Assembly (NCBI RefSeq): GCF_016836705.1
Contig: NZ_JAFCGY010000023.1
Coordinates: 1-64,000 of the forward strand
Length of the DNA stretch: 64,000 bases
Direction: 5' to 3'
Source of the DNA: Mesorhizobium caraganae
GTDB taxonomy: Bacteria > Pseudomonadota > Alphaproteobacteria > Rhizobiales > Rhizobiaceae
Program-made: the position numbers and the translations under genes
Shown here: positions 17,113 through 25,632 of the stretch, piece after piece
Position numbering within the stretch: position 1 is the stretch's first letter
Layout: each line of letters starts with the position of its first letter
Notes under the pieces: model-generated
Told to the model about the DNA's origin: nothing
What the model saw: the letters and a program-made list of their open reading frames with translations, nothing else
The model's database searches: none

Positions 17113-18948
17113 ATGTCCAAAACACCTGATTCGAGCAAAGCGGAAGATGATCAATCTTCGACCGTCGAGCAATATCTGGTGAAAGACCCTGAACGCTTCG
17201 CGTTGAACATGGCGCGCATGGTCGAGCAGGCCGGCAAGGCGGCCTCTGCCTGGGCCGAGCCGCGTGAAAAAGGTGAGGTGCGCGATCACGTCGCCGAGCC
17301 CGTGGTCGACATGGTCAAAACCTTCTCCAAGCTCAGCGAATACTGGCTGGCCGATCCGCAGCGCGCGCTGGAAGCGCAGACGCGGCTGTTCGCCGGCTAC
17401 ATGACCGTCTGGGGAAACGCCATCCAGCGCATCAGCCCGAATGCCGAGGCGCCCGACGATGCGGTCAAGCCGGAGCGCGGCGACAAGCGCTTCCAGGACC
17501 CTGAGTGGGGCCGCAACGCGTTCTTCGATTTCCTCAAACAGGCCTATCTCGTCACCTCGCGCTGGGCGGCCGACCTCGTCGAGCATGCCGAAGGCCTCGA
17601 CGACCACACCCGCCACAAGGCGAGCTTCTACGTCAAGCAGGTGTCCAACGCCATCTCGCCGTCGAACTTCATCCTCACCAATCCGGAGCTGTTTCGCGAA
17701 ACCGTCGCCTCCAACGGCGAAAACCTGGTGCGCGGCATGAAGATGCTGGCCGAGGACATTACCGCCGGCAAGGGCGACCTGAAGCTGAGACAAGCCGACT
17801 ATTCGCCCTTCGAGATCGGCAAGAATGTCGCGACCTCACCCGGCAAGGTGGTCGGGCGCAGCGATGTCGCCGAGATCATCCAATACGATCCGACGACCGA
17901 AACGGTGCTCAAGCGGCCGCTGCTGATCTGCCCACCATGGATCAACAAATACTACATCCTCGATCTCAACCCGCAGAAATCCTTCATCCGCTGGGCGATC
18001 GAGCAGGGCCACACCGTCTTCGTCATTTCCTGGATCAATCCCGACGAGCGCCACGGCGCCAAGGGCTGGGAAGCCTATATCCGCGAAGGCCTGCAATACG
18101 GGCTCGACACGATCGAGAAGGCGACCGGCGAGAAGGAGGTCAACGCCATCGGCTATTGCGTCGGCGGCACGCTTTTGGCGGCCGCACTCGCGCTCCTGGC
18201 GCAGGAAGGCGACAACCGCATCAAGTCGGCGACCTTCTTCACCACGCAGGTCGACTTCACCCATGCCGGCGACCTGAAAGTGTTCGTCGACGAGGACCAG
18301 GTGGCAGCGGTCGAAAAGTCGATGAACGAAAAGGGCTATCTCGACGGCACCAAGATGGCGACCGCCTTCAACATGCTGCGCTCGGGCGATCTGATCTGGC
18401 CCTATGTCATCAACAACTACATGCGCGGCAAGGATCCCCTGCCCTTCGACCTGCTCTACTGGAATGCCGATTCCACCCGCATGGCGGCGGCCAACCACTC
18501 CTTCTATCTGCGCAACTGCTATCTCGAGAACAATCTCACACGAGGCGTGATGGAACTCGCCGGCCGCATTGTCTCGCTCGCCGACGTCACCATCCCGGTC
18601 TACAACCTGGCATCGAAGGAAGATCACATCGCGCCGGCGCTTTCGGTATTCCTCGGCTCGCAATATTTCGGCGGCGACGTCGAGTATGTAATGGCCGGCT
18701 CCGGCCACATCGCCGGTGTCGTCAATCCGCCGGCGGCCAAGAAGTATCAGTACTGGACCGGCGGCAAGCCGGTGGGCGATTTTGGCCAGTGGTTCGCCAA
18801 TGCAGTGGAGCATCCCGGCTCCTGGTGGACGCACTGGCAGCACTGGATCGAGACCCAGGACGACACCCTCGTTCCGGCCCGCAAACCGGGCAAGCATATG
18901 AAAACCCTGGGTGATGCCCCCGGCACCTATGTCAAGGTGCGTGTGTAA
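17113..18948 (+). CDS. phaC: Class I poly(3-hydroxyalkanoate) synthase
   Basis: It polymerises (R)-3-hydroxyacyl-CoA into polyhydroxybutyrate at the granule surface. The 611 residues contain the PhaC N-terminal domain, the lipase-like box GYCVGGTLL whose Cys is the nucleophile, and the partner residues in LASKEDHIAP (Asp) and GSGHIAGVVNPP (His). The frame is open upstream, but the ATG at 17113 (MSKTPDSSKAED) with GGGAGGA 13 bases before it gives the usual class I length. No phaE/phaR, phaA or phaB lies in the window, as is normal for rhizobial class I synthases. Confidence 0.95.
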   Translation: MSKTPDSSKAEDDQSSTVEQYLVKDPERFALNMARMVEQAGKAASAWAEPREKGEVRDHVAEPVVDMVKTFSKLSEYWLADPQRALEAQTRLFAGYMTVWGNAIQRISPNAEAPDDAVKPERGDKRFQDPEWGRNAFFDFLKQAYLVTSRWAADLVEHAEGLDDHTRHKASFYVKQVSNAISPSNFILTNPELFRETVASNGENLVRGMKMLAEDITAGKGDLKLRQADYSPFEIGKNVATSPGKVVGRSDVAEIIQYDPTTETVLKRPLLICPPWINKYYILDLNPQKSFIRWAIEQGHTVFVISWINPDERHGAKGWEAYIREGLQYGLDTIEKATGEKEVNAIGYCVGGTLLAAALALLAQEGDNRIKSATFFTTQVDFTHAGDLKVFVDEDQVAAVEKSMNEKGYLDGTKMATAFNMLRSGDLIWPYVINNYMRGKDPLPFDLLYWNADSTRMAAANHSFYLRNCYLENNLTRGVMELAGRIVSLADVTIPVYNLASKEDHIAPALSVFLGSQYFGGDVEYVMAGSGHIAGVVNPPAAKKYQYWTGGKPVGDFGQWFANAVEHPGSWWTHWQHWIETQDDTLVPARKPGKHMKTLGDAPGTYVKVRV

Positions 18949-19171
18949 CGGACTGTAATGTCTGGTGAGTTGACGGACCCGGCAAAACGGGGCGAAATGG
19001 TGTCGTCAACCATCAAGTAGCCTCAATTCGCCTCCAACGAGCGATTAATTCAGAGGCTTGCAGAATTGACACAAGTCTCGTTTCCGGTTTGGGAACACAA
19101 GGTTATTGGACGTGAACGTTTCGACGCCGCACCAATAGCAGGCAGACCGGACACCGAGGGGGAATTTAGTT

Positions 19172-20413
19172 TTGAAATCAGTAGGAACGCGTCTCGCGGG
19201 GAGAGAGGGTCGCACAATAGCGGCGGCACTTTTCTCCGTGCTTCTGGCGTCCTGCACGTCCGCCGGCGACCCGACAATGTCGGTCGGCATGCCCGGCTAT
19301 AACGCCACTGCTTCTGACATCGCCGCAGCTTCCGGCACCAGCACTGCGGCGCCGGGCGATTCGACCGTGCAAGTCACATCGACCGCGCAGATCACGTCGA
19401 CGGGGCCACAGATGATGATGACGGCCGCGGGCGATGCGACGCTGCCCGAGCAGGTCGCCTATGTGCCGCTGGCCAAGCCCGGCACCGGCTTCCCGGTCAC
19501 TGTTCCCGCGGGCGCCGAAGCCATCGTCGGCCAGACGCCGCAGCCGCTGCAGCAGCCGGCACAGACTGCGGCCGCAACGGACGACGCGGCACAGAAGATT
19601 GCCGCTGCCGATGCCGGCGTGACCGCACCGAAGCCGACGGCGACCAATGAAGTCTACGTGACGGCCGCCGCACCCCAACAGGTCGATGCGCCGAAGAAGG
19701 GTTTCTTCGCTTCGCTGTTCAGCACGGCACCAGCCTCGGCTGCACCCGCTCCGCTGATCAACCCCCGCTCGGGCGAACAGCCTGCGGTTGCTGCCCAGTC
19801 CAAGGAAGCGCCCGCCAACCCCATTGTCACGCAGGCTTCTGCCACCTCGGCCGACAAGCCGGTTCAGTTGGCCTCGCTCGGCGACGACAGCAGCAGCCAT
19901 ATCACCGGCGCCGATGCGCTGCCCGGCGTGCGCCAGACGGCGCTGTTCGAGATCAAGCGCAAATCCGGCATCGACGACGAAAGCGACGTCGATCTGAACG
20001 AGGACGAAGGCTCGGGCGGCAGCTATCAGGTGGCCTCCGCCGCCGGTCTAGCCCGGCTGGCGCCCAACGGCCTGCTGAAGCAGAACGAAAGCGTCGACGT
20101 CGCCTGCCTGAAGCCGTCGCTGGTGCGCGTGCTGAAGACGATCGAAGGCCATTACGGCCGCAAGATGATGGTCACCTCCGGCTATCGCGACCCCGCCCAC
20201 AACCGCCGCGCGAAAGGCGCCAAGAACTCGCTGCACATGTATTGCGCCGCCGCCGACATCCAGGTGCCGGGCGTCTCCAAATGGGAGTTGGCGAGCTACA
20301 TCAGGACCATGCCCGGCCGTGGCGGCGTCGGCACCTATTGCCACACCGAATCCGTCCACGTCGACGTCGGCCCCGAGCGCGACTGGAACTGGCGCTGCCG
20401 CCGGCGCGGGTAG
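19172..20413 (+). CDS. DUF882 / M15A-type peptidase-domain lipoprotein (YcbK-like)
   Basis: A TTG codon at 19172 after GAGGGGGAATTTAGT opens a frame with a lipoprotein signal (ALFSVLLASC). A long, low-complexity Ala/Thr/Pro region follows (about residues 40-280). The C-terminal 110 residues hold the DUF882/M15A domain: VTSGYRDPAHNRRAKGAKNS, LHMYCAAADIQVPG, and GVGTYCHTESVHVDVG, with the His and Asp residues of zinc D-Ala-D-Ala-type peptidases. It is probably anchored in the cell envelope and reaches peptidoglycan through the disordered linker. The exact start is the least certain part. Confidence 0.82.
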   Translation: MKSVGTRLAGREGRTIAAALFSVLLASCTSAGDPTMSVGMPGYNATASDIAAASGTSTAAPGDSTVQVTSTAQITSTGPQMMMTAAGDATLPEQVAYVPLAKPGTGFPVTVPAGAEAIVGQTPQPLQQPAQTAAATDDAAQKIAAADAGVTAPKPTATNEVYVTAAAPQQVDAPKKGFFASLFSTAPASAAPAPLINPRSGEQPAVAAQSKEAPANPIVTQASATSADKPVQLASLGDDSSSHITGADALPGVRQTALFEIKRKSGIDDESDVDLNEDEGSGGSYQVASAAGLARLAPNGLLKQNESVDVACLKPSLVRVLKTIEGHYGRKMMVTSGYRDPAHNRRAKGAKNSLHMYCAAADIQVPGVSKWELASYIRTMPGRGGVGTYCHTESVHVDVGPERDWNWRCRRRG

Positions 20414-20545
20414 TCCACGCGACCACAGAGCCCGCCTGCCTTACCGAAACCGCGGTTCTTGCCCCTCTTGAAAAAAGTTGTCGCATCTGGCGGCTGATGG
20501 GTTGCCGGTTGGCAACAACGCAATTATAAGCCGCTTCGTCTGAGC

Positions 20546-20620
20546 GCGCCCATCGTCTAGCGGTTAGGACACCGCCCTTTCACGGCGGTAACAGGGGTTC
20601 GATTCCCCTTGGGCGTACCA
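20546..20620 (+). tRNA. tRNA-Glu (anticodon TTC)
   Basis: A complete cloverleaf: acceptor stem GCGCCCA / TGGGCGT (with a first G-T pair), anticodon arm CCGCC CTTTCAC GGCGG, T arm AGGGG TTCGATT CCCCT, and an encoded CCA end. The sequence is nearly identical to other proteobacterial tRNA-Glu genes. Confidence 0.97.
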
Positions 20621-21087
20621 GATATTTCAAGGACTTGATTGTGATCTGATGTCTGCGGACCCGATAAGGGGCCCGAAATGCATCTCCGCGTCGGTGAGTC
20701 TCCGCACCAAGGTAGGCTTGGCGAAGCAGGGGCTCGTTAGTTCAGGTCGATTATTTTGAATGGCTGGACCGTCACGACTGTTTTAGCGCCGCTTACCATC
20801 CCGTCGGCCGCCCGCGGTTAACCAATGTCCGATTTAAGCCAGCATTCCTTCTTGCTCCGAACGAACGCAAAAGCGGCACAACTAGTGGCGCAGGTGTGGC
20901 CTTAAGTCGCAAACTATTGGCTTCAAAAGCAGGGCGTCGGGCTTCATTGACGGTGCGACCAGCACCATATGGTGATCCAAAGCCTTCCAAATCGAGAGAA
21001 GCTCGCCCGACGGGTCGCACTGCGGCTGTCAGCCAAAAATGGCTATGAACCAGAAATGGCTATGAACCAAGGAACCTGAAAACCATC
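20621..21087. other. Non-coding stretch between tRNA-Glu and the GcrA-like gene
   Basis: No frame here has a convincing start, ribosome binding site or recognisable product on either strand. I see no second copy of the tRNA 3' end, so there is no evidence for an integrated element. The only structure is the 17-bp tandem repeat at its right end. Confidence 0.5.
21037..21070 (+). repeat. Tandem 17-bp direct repeat
   Basis: Two adjacent copies of AAATGGCTATGAACCAG, differing only in the last base, stand 17 bases upstream of the GcrA-like start codon and overlap the region of its likely ribosome binding site. Confidence 0.7.
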
Positions 21088-21321
21088 ATGCCTGAAAATG
21101 TCAGACCAACTTCGAGAGACATTCCCCTCATTCAGCTCGGCGTCTATCAGTGCCGCTTCCCGGTGAGCGAAGACCCGTCAGTACCTGGCGGCTACCGTTT
21201 TTGTGCCGGGCCAACTTCGCCGGATCGTGTCTACTGCGATCACCACCACAACATTGTGACCACCGTGGACCCTCGTCGAGCCCGTTCGGGTCTCCATATC
21301 CCCCAACGGCGCGCCGCTTAG
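21088..21321 (+). CDS. GcrA-like C-terminal domain protein, 77 residues
   Basis: The core reads PLIQLGVYQCRFPVS, YRFCAGPTSP and VYCDHHHN. This CR[FW]PV...FC...YC.HH pattern is that of the C-terminal half of the cell-cycle regulator GcrA, where it contacts the sigma-70 region. The N-terminal helix-turn-helix that GcrA uses on methylated DNA is absent. The product may therefore be a stand-alone sigma-interacting module or a remnant. AAGGAA stands 14 bases before the ATG, a longer spacing than usual. Assignment is by pattern recognition only. Confidence 0.55.
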   Translation: MPENVRPTSRDIPLIQLGVYQCRFPVSEDPSVPGGYRFCAGPTSPDRVYCDHHHNIVTTVDPRRARSGLHIPQRRAA

Positions 21322-21467
21322 GTTACGAGGCCCACAAGCCACACCCGCCGGCAGTGGCGCGTCACATCCCGGTGGAAACGTGCTGTTAACGTCGTTCGCG
21401 GGTGACGGTATGTCGGCCCCGGTCCGAAAGTGTAAGTTCTGCATGCTCTCAGCCGTGGAGGTCGGGA

Positions 21468-21719
21468 ATGAACTTGCTGCGAACAGCGCTTTTTTGCGCG
21501 GCCATGATCGGCCTGACAGGACTATCGGTCGTTCGCGCCGAAGATCAGCCTGTTTCGCCGAACGCCGCAGCGGTACCAGAGCAGCCGCCGGTTCATTGCG
21601 AGGGGCAAAATTGCTTGCCGCCGGCCGAGGACCACGTCGAGGAGTGCAAGGGGCAAGATTGCACGCCGGTGCCCTCGACCGACCAGGCGCCTGCTCCTGA
21701 GGTCGAACAGGTCAAGTAA
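21468..21719 (+). CDS. Small secreted protein with two C-x-G-Q-x-C motifs
   Basis: The ATG at 21468 is preceded by GGAGGTCGGGA. The 83-residue product has a signal peptide (MNLLRTALFCAAMIGLTGLS, cleaved after VRA) and a short mature chain. This contains two copies of a Cys motif, HCEGQNC and ECKGQDC, separated by about 17 residues within a Pro/Glu-rich sequence. I do not recognise the family. The paired Cys motifs suggest two small disulfide loops or a metal site in the periplasm. Confidence 0.65.
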   Translation: MNLLRTALFCAAMIGLTGLSVVRAEDQPVSPNAAAVPEQPPVHCEGQNCLPPAEDHVEECKGQDCTPVPSTDQAPAPEVEQVK

Positions 21720-21764
21720 GCAGCATCGGCCGTATCCCGTCAGCGAAACCGGCGCCGCCGCTTA

Positions 21765-22057
21765 TCAGTTCGGAACCATTGGCGACGCCTCTTCGCACCG
21801 ATAAACCCTGCACTGACCGTCACTGGCCGGCACATACCTAGCCATCGGCACGGCAGGAGCATCACACTCATTGCCGAGTTGGCGGACATAGCGGTCATAG
21901 GTATTTGGTCCGGTGGACAGCACCGCGGCGTGCTGGCCCTGGATCAGCGCCTGGGTCTGCGCGCACGTCATTTTGCGCGTGTCAGGCCGGCGTCGGCAAA
22001 ATTTGTGTGGGCAATGACGATCGCTGCCGAGCAAAACATGATCTGGCGTATGGGCAT
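21765..22057 (-). pseudogene. Small secreted Cys-containing protein, split by a one-base frameshift in an A run
   Basis: An ATG at 22057 (AGGA seven bases upstream) starts a signal peptide, MPIRQIMFCSAAIVIAHTNF, then ADAGLTRAK, and stops. One base out of frame the sequence continues directly with MTCAQTQALIQGQ and TGPNTYDRYVRQLGNEC to a stop at 21765. The junction is a run of four A (GCAAAATGACG); five A would restore one frame of about 98 residues. Secreted rhizobial proteins with a C-AQ...TGP.TYDRYV pattern are familiar to me, but without a function. It is either a frameshifted gene or an indel error. Confidence 0.65.
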
Positions 22058-22491
22058 GGTGGCATCCTGGAAAAAATCGTGCCACCAAACTCGCACCTTG
22101 TGCCCCGGTTCAGCAACCTTCGGCCTGTCACGATGCAGCGAGCGAGGCCGACCTCGCCTCGATTTTGGCACAGGCTAGGCCTCCCTCTTGGTGGCGAGGC
22201 GGATCAAGTTCACTCCAGGACCGCACTGGTCATGAACGATGCCAGGGCGGAGCCGCCAATGCCTCCCCGCGCAACCACCCCACGTCCCCCTGACATCGGC
22301 ATCCCGAAGCCGACCCTGGGTGGAAAGGGCGTACCATCTGCGACCGGCGTCGAGGACATGGTCGTATGGCAACGCCATCTTTACCGGCGGATGTCAGGAT
22401 CCAGCCGTCATTGTGCCTTCATCGATGATGGCAGATTGTGGCGGGCGCCACGGGCGGGATCGGCAGGATGCTGGCTTGGGAGACATCGCAT
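22058..22491. other. Non-coding stretch between two small secreted-protein genes
   Basis: Open frames exist on both strands but none combines a ribosome binding site with a plausible product. I see no RNA gene, repeat or terminator. It presumably carries the divergent promoters of the flanking genes. Confidence 0.4.
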
Positions 22492-23007
22492 ATGGACCGG
22501 TGGCAGGCCGGCGGCTGGAATGGTCTGCAAGCCTGCTTTGCCTTCCTCGCCTTGACGGCGGCCTTGGTACAGCCGGCAGAGGCAGGCGACCGTGTCTCGC
22601 ATGTGCTTGATCGCACCAGCACAGCCTCGGCCTATGCGGCCGAATCGGACCTTGTAACTGCCTACACGTCGGGCATGGCGCGCAGCCGCCTGAACCTTGC
22701 CGGGCGCACCGGTGAGACCAATCTGGCGGTCCCGCTCGAGCCATGGTCGTTGCGCGCGGAATTCCGGGCGCGGACATGGCGTGCGGCGGACGGCAGCCTG
22801 CTGCAGGGTTTTGCAGGCACTGGCGGCTTCCGGGTGACCGTCGGAAATTGCCTTGCCCGCTTTTGCGCCGCCAGCGAATGCAGCGATGTCGGTTGGCCGC
22901 TCTACAGCTGCAGCGACGGCCGCAAACGAAAGATGTCGGCCACCGACTTTGTGACGGCAAGTTTCGATGGCGTCTCCTACCGGCGGTTGAGCGCCGCCAA
23001 GGAGTAA
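22492..23007 (+). CDS. Hypothetical secreted protein, 171 residues
   Basis: The ATG at 22492 follows GGGAGA eight bases away and starts a signal peptide (NGLQACFAFLALTAALVQ, cleaved after AEA). The mature chain has four Cys residues clustered at NCLARFCAASECSDVGWPLY and SC, likely paired in the periplasm. No family is recognised. It is convergent with the DUF2161 gene. The GTG at 22438 would add 18 residues without a ribosome binding site and is less likely. Confidence 0.65.
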   Translation: MDRWQAGGWNGLQACFAFLALTAALVQPAEAGDRVSHVLDRTSTASAYAAESDLVTAYTSGMARSRLNLAGRTGETNLAVPLEPWSLRAEFRARTWRAADGSLLQGFAGTGGFRVTVGNCLARFCAASECSDVGWPLYSCSDGRKRKMSATDFVTASFDGVSYRRLSAAKE

Positions 23008-23031
23008 CGCTGCAGGCACCGCGAAAAATCC

Positions 23032-23700
23032 TCACCCCTGGTCGTGCGCCACTTGCGGCCAGCGCTGCAGGGCGGCATGACCGACTTCGGTCAGCGCATA
23101 GACCCCGCGCTCGGCCCTGGCGAACCATCCATAGACATTGTCCAAAAGGATGCTGGCCGCGCGTGGCGAAATCGTTTTCAGATCGCGCGGCCGCTTCGGG
23201 CCATCAGTCATGGCGGCGGCGCAGGCCAGCGCATCCTGTCTGTAGGCGGTCATGATCGGCGCGCGCGACCCGCCGCCGATCACCGGATCGCCGCGCCGGC
23301 GCCGATGTTCCTCCATCAGCCGCGAGCGCCGCTTCGGGTCGCGGCGCGGCGGCAAGGCGGCCGGGCTGAGCAGCAATTCGACCTCGCCCTTGCTGCCGAC
23401 AGCCAGAAGCCCGAAGCCGAGCCGCCGGCAGAGCGCGCGAAAACGGCGGTCGTGCTCGCGGCCCTTGCCACGCGCCGACATGCGCGCCGCCAGCCACACT
23501 TCATCGCAGGCGGCGGCGCGATCGACGCCTTGCAGGACGAGTTCGAGGTTGAACTGCAGTTTCAGTTCGCAAATGACCAGCACTGGCGGCTCGCCTTCGC
23601 GCACCGCGACGATATCGCAGTTGCCGATTTCGCCCTTGACCGTGAATTCCAGGCTTTCGAGAAACCGCTTCACCGGGTCGTAGAGAGACGTTTCCTGCAT
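23032..23700 (-). CDS. DUF2161 family protein, predicted PD-(D/E)XK nuclease fold
   Basis: The N-terminal half carries GNCDIVAVREGEPPVLVIC followed by ELKLQFN, which supplies the Asp...Glu-x-Lys constellation of PD-(D/E)XK phosphodiesterases. The middle has CDEVWLAARMS and LGFGLLAVG; the C-terminal half is basic and helical. This matches the DUF2161 family of putative nucleases, whose biological role is not known. The length of 222 residues is typical. It is transcribed alone, close to the GNAT gene upstream on the same strand. Confidence 0.8.
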   Translation of the reverse strand: MQETSLYDPVKRFLESLEFTVKGEIGNCDIVAVREGEPPVLVICELKLQFNLELVLQGVDRAAACDEVWLAARMSARGKGREHDRRFRALCRRLGFGLLAVGSKGEVELLLSPAALPPRRDPKRRSRLMEEHRRRRGDPVIGGGSRAPIMTAYRQDALACAAAMTDGPKRPRDLKTISPRAASILLDNVYGWFARAERGVYALTEVGHAALQRWPQVAHDQG

Positions 23701-23796
23701 GGCGCAGGCATAGCCGATTCGGACCGCGCCGGCACAGATCGGCGAAGCGCGCCGGAACGCGTACCAAAAGCCCGACGAGAGAAGGCACCGAAATCG

Positions 23797-24294
23797 CTAG
23801 ACCGCCAAGCCTGGCTCGGCAGGTCGTGACACATATTCGGGGAATTCCGCCGCGCCCCGGCTCAGTGCCTTCACCATGATAAGGCCGTCATCAAAGAAGC
23901 CGTTTCGCGCATAAAACTGGTGCGTGCGTTCCTTGCCGAGCACCATGGCGATACGGAAGACAGCGCATCCGGTCCGCTCGCCCTCCGCCTCGATCCACGC
24001 CATCAGCTTGGCGCCTGTGCCGAGGCTGCGCAGCGCCGTGTCGACCACCACATGGTCGGCTTCGATGTACTTCCCGCACCAGAGCTGAGTACCCGTCCAG
24101 AAGCCGGAGAGACCCACCATCCGATCGCCGGTGTAGGCCGCGATACAGCGGTAATTGCCCTGAGCGAACATTGCTGACAGTCGTTCACGAAACGCTGTTT
24201 CGTCTAGATGCGAGTTGCTCTGTCGGAACACTGGATAGATCGAGAGCATCTCATCGAGCCCATTCAGTTCACGAATTGTCAACTCGTCGGTCAC
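23797..24294 (-). CDS. GNAT-family N-acetyltransferase
   Basis: This 165-residue protein has GNAT signatures: VGLSGFWTG in the central sheet, VVDTALRSLGTGAKLMAWIE (the acetyl-CoA R/Q-x-x-G-x-G/A motif A) and a C-terminal FYARNGFFDDG. It acetylates an unknown small molecule or protein with acetyl-CoA. It lies downstream of the sensor kinase gene on the same strand with 96 bases between, so read-through is possible. Confidence 0.85.
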   Translation of the reverse strand: MTDELTIRELNGLDEMLSIYPVFRQSNSHLDETAFRERLSAMFAQGNYRCIAAYTGDRMVGLSGFWTGTQLWCGKYIEADHVVVDTALRSLGTGAKLMAWIEAEGERTGCAVFRIAMVLGKERTHQFYARNGFFDDGLIMVKALSRGAAEFPEYVSRPAEPGLAV

Positions 24295-24390
24295 GACAGC
24301 CCTCCTAGCCTGTCACTCCACTTTGCGGTCGATCCCGCCCGTGGTCCAGTGGGTCTTCCATCGGGAATTGAGAGTGATTGGGTTTTGATC

Positions 24391-25632
24391 CTAGACTGCC
24401 TTGAAATCCACTGTCTGCAAAAGCCCGCCCCCAGGCAGGTTTTCCAGCGTGATGGTTCCGCCATAGCGTTCGACGATTTCCTTGGCGATGGCCAAGCCCA
24501 GACCGGCGCCGGGGATGGATTGCCAGCGGGCGGGGTTGACGCGGAAGAATGGTTCGAACGCCTTGTTTAGCAATTCCGGCGGGATGCCGGGGCCATGGTC
24601 GGCGATTGCCAGGACGGCGCGGCCGTCGGCAGCGGTGAGCGAAACGCTGCAACCCTTGCCGTGCGTGGCGGCGTTGACGATCAGATTGCGCAAAGCCCGG
24701 CGCAGACCGAGCGCCCCTGCCCGCACCGAGACCTTGTCGAGGTGGTCGGCCGACACCTGGTGTCCCAGCGACCGCATCTCGGCGGCGATGTCGCGCACCA
24801 GCCTTTCCAGGTCGACCGGTTCGACCGCATCCTGGTTGACCTCCTCGCGCACCAGCCGGATGGCGCTGTCGGCGATGCGGTCGAGCTCGTCGAGGTCGTG
24901 CAGCCATTTTTCGCGGTCGTCGTCCAGGAATTCGGCGCGCAGCCGCATGCGGGTCATCGGCGTGCGCAGATCATGGCCGGCGGCAGCGACCAGCCGCATG
25001 CGACTTTCCATCGCCGTCTTCAGCCGGGCGGAAAGCTGGTTCAGCGCATGCGCGGTCGCCTTGACCTCGGCCGAGCCCACTTCCGGCACCGACGCCAGCA
25101 CACCGTCCGAGCCGATCTTGGAGACGGCGGCTTCCAGCATTTCCAGCGGCCGGATCAACACGGACGTGAAATAGACGGACACCGCCGTGGCGCCGGCCAC
25201 GATCAGCGAGATCCAGCCGGCCAGAACCAGCCATTCGCGCCTTGGCGGCTTGACGTGCGGCACCTCCATGATCGCCCAGCGGCCGTCGGGCATTTGCACC
25301 GATGCGATTTGTCCGGGTTCGTCCGCCTTGTCGTTGACGATGGCCCGGAGGTCGAAGCCCCGGCGGCGCAGTATGTCGCTGAGCATTGCCGTTTCGGCAC
25401 GGGCGACCTTGCCGTCGGCGGGATGATCGGTGAGCTGCACGTTCAGCACATCAGGGACAGGACCGGGCTGCAGCCGCACCACGAGTTCCATCTGTTGCGC
25501 AATCCAGGGCACGGTCAGTTCCGGCGGCGGCCCGCCGCCGCGCACGCTGATCACGGCGGCGGTGGCCAGGCCGACCACCCCGACGATGGACGCAACCAGC
25601 AACAAAATGAGCCGCCGGCGCAGCGAGTTCAT
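24391..25632 (-). CDS. Two-component sensor histidine kinase (EnvZ-like)
   Basis: The 413-residue inner-membrane kinase has a first membrane helix (about residues 7-29), a periplasmic sensor of roughly 100 residues, a second helix (about 134-157) and a HAMP-like linker. A HisKA domain follows with AAGHDLRTPMTRMRLRAEF (phospho-acceptor His), and an ATPase domain with N box LRNLIVNAATHG, G1 ADHGPGIP and G2 GAGLGLAIAKEIVERYGG. Its start overlaps the stop of the response regulator gene (ATGA at 25629-25632), so the two are translationally coupled. The signal is unknown. Its partner regulator is frameshifted. Confidence 0.93.
   Translation of the reverse strand: MNSLRRRLILLLVASIVGVVGLATAAVISVRGGGPPPELTVPWIAQQMELVVRLQPGPVPDVLNVQLTDHPADGKVARAETAMLSDILRRRGFDLRAIVNDKADEPGQIASVQMPDGRWAIMEVPHVKPPRREWLVLAGWISLIVAGATAVSVYFTSVLIRPLEMLEAAVSKIGSDGVLASVPEVGSAEVKATAHALNQLSARLKTAMESRMRLVAAAGHDLRTPMTRMRLRAEFLDDDREKWLHDLDELDRIADSAIRLVREEVNQDAVEPVDLERLVRDIAAEMRSLGHQVSADHLDKVSVRAGALGLRRALRNLIVNAATHGKGCSVSLTAADGRAVLAIADHGPGIPPELLNKAFEPFFRVNPARWQSIPGAGLGLAIAKEIVERYGGTITLENLPGGGLLQTVDFKAV

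Noticed and set aside
19045..19290. A minus-strand frame with four Cys (CYWCG...CQFC) before the DUF882 gene
   Set aside because: The C-terminal Cys pairs look zinc-finger-like, but the frame overlaps the signal sequence of the DUF882 lipoprotein and has no ribosome binding site.
20546..21087. A possible integrated element next to tRNA-Glu
   Set aside because: tRNA ends are common attachment sites and the next 3 kb hold small unknown genes, but there is no integrase, no duplicated tRNA 3' end and no phage gene.
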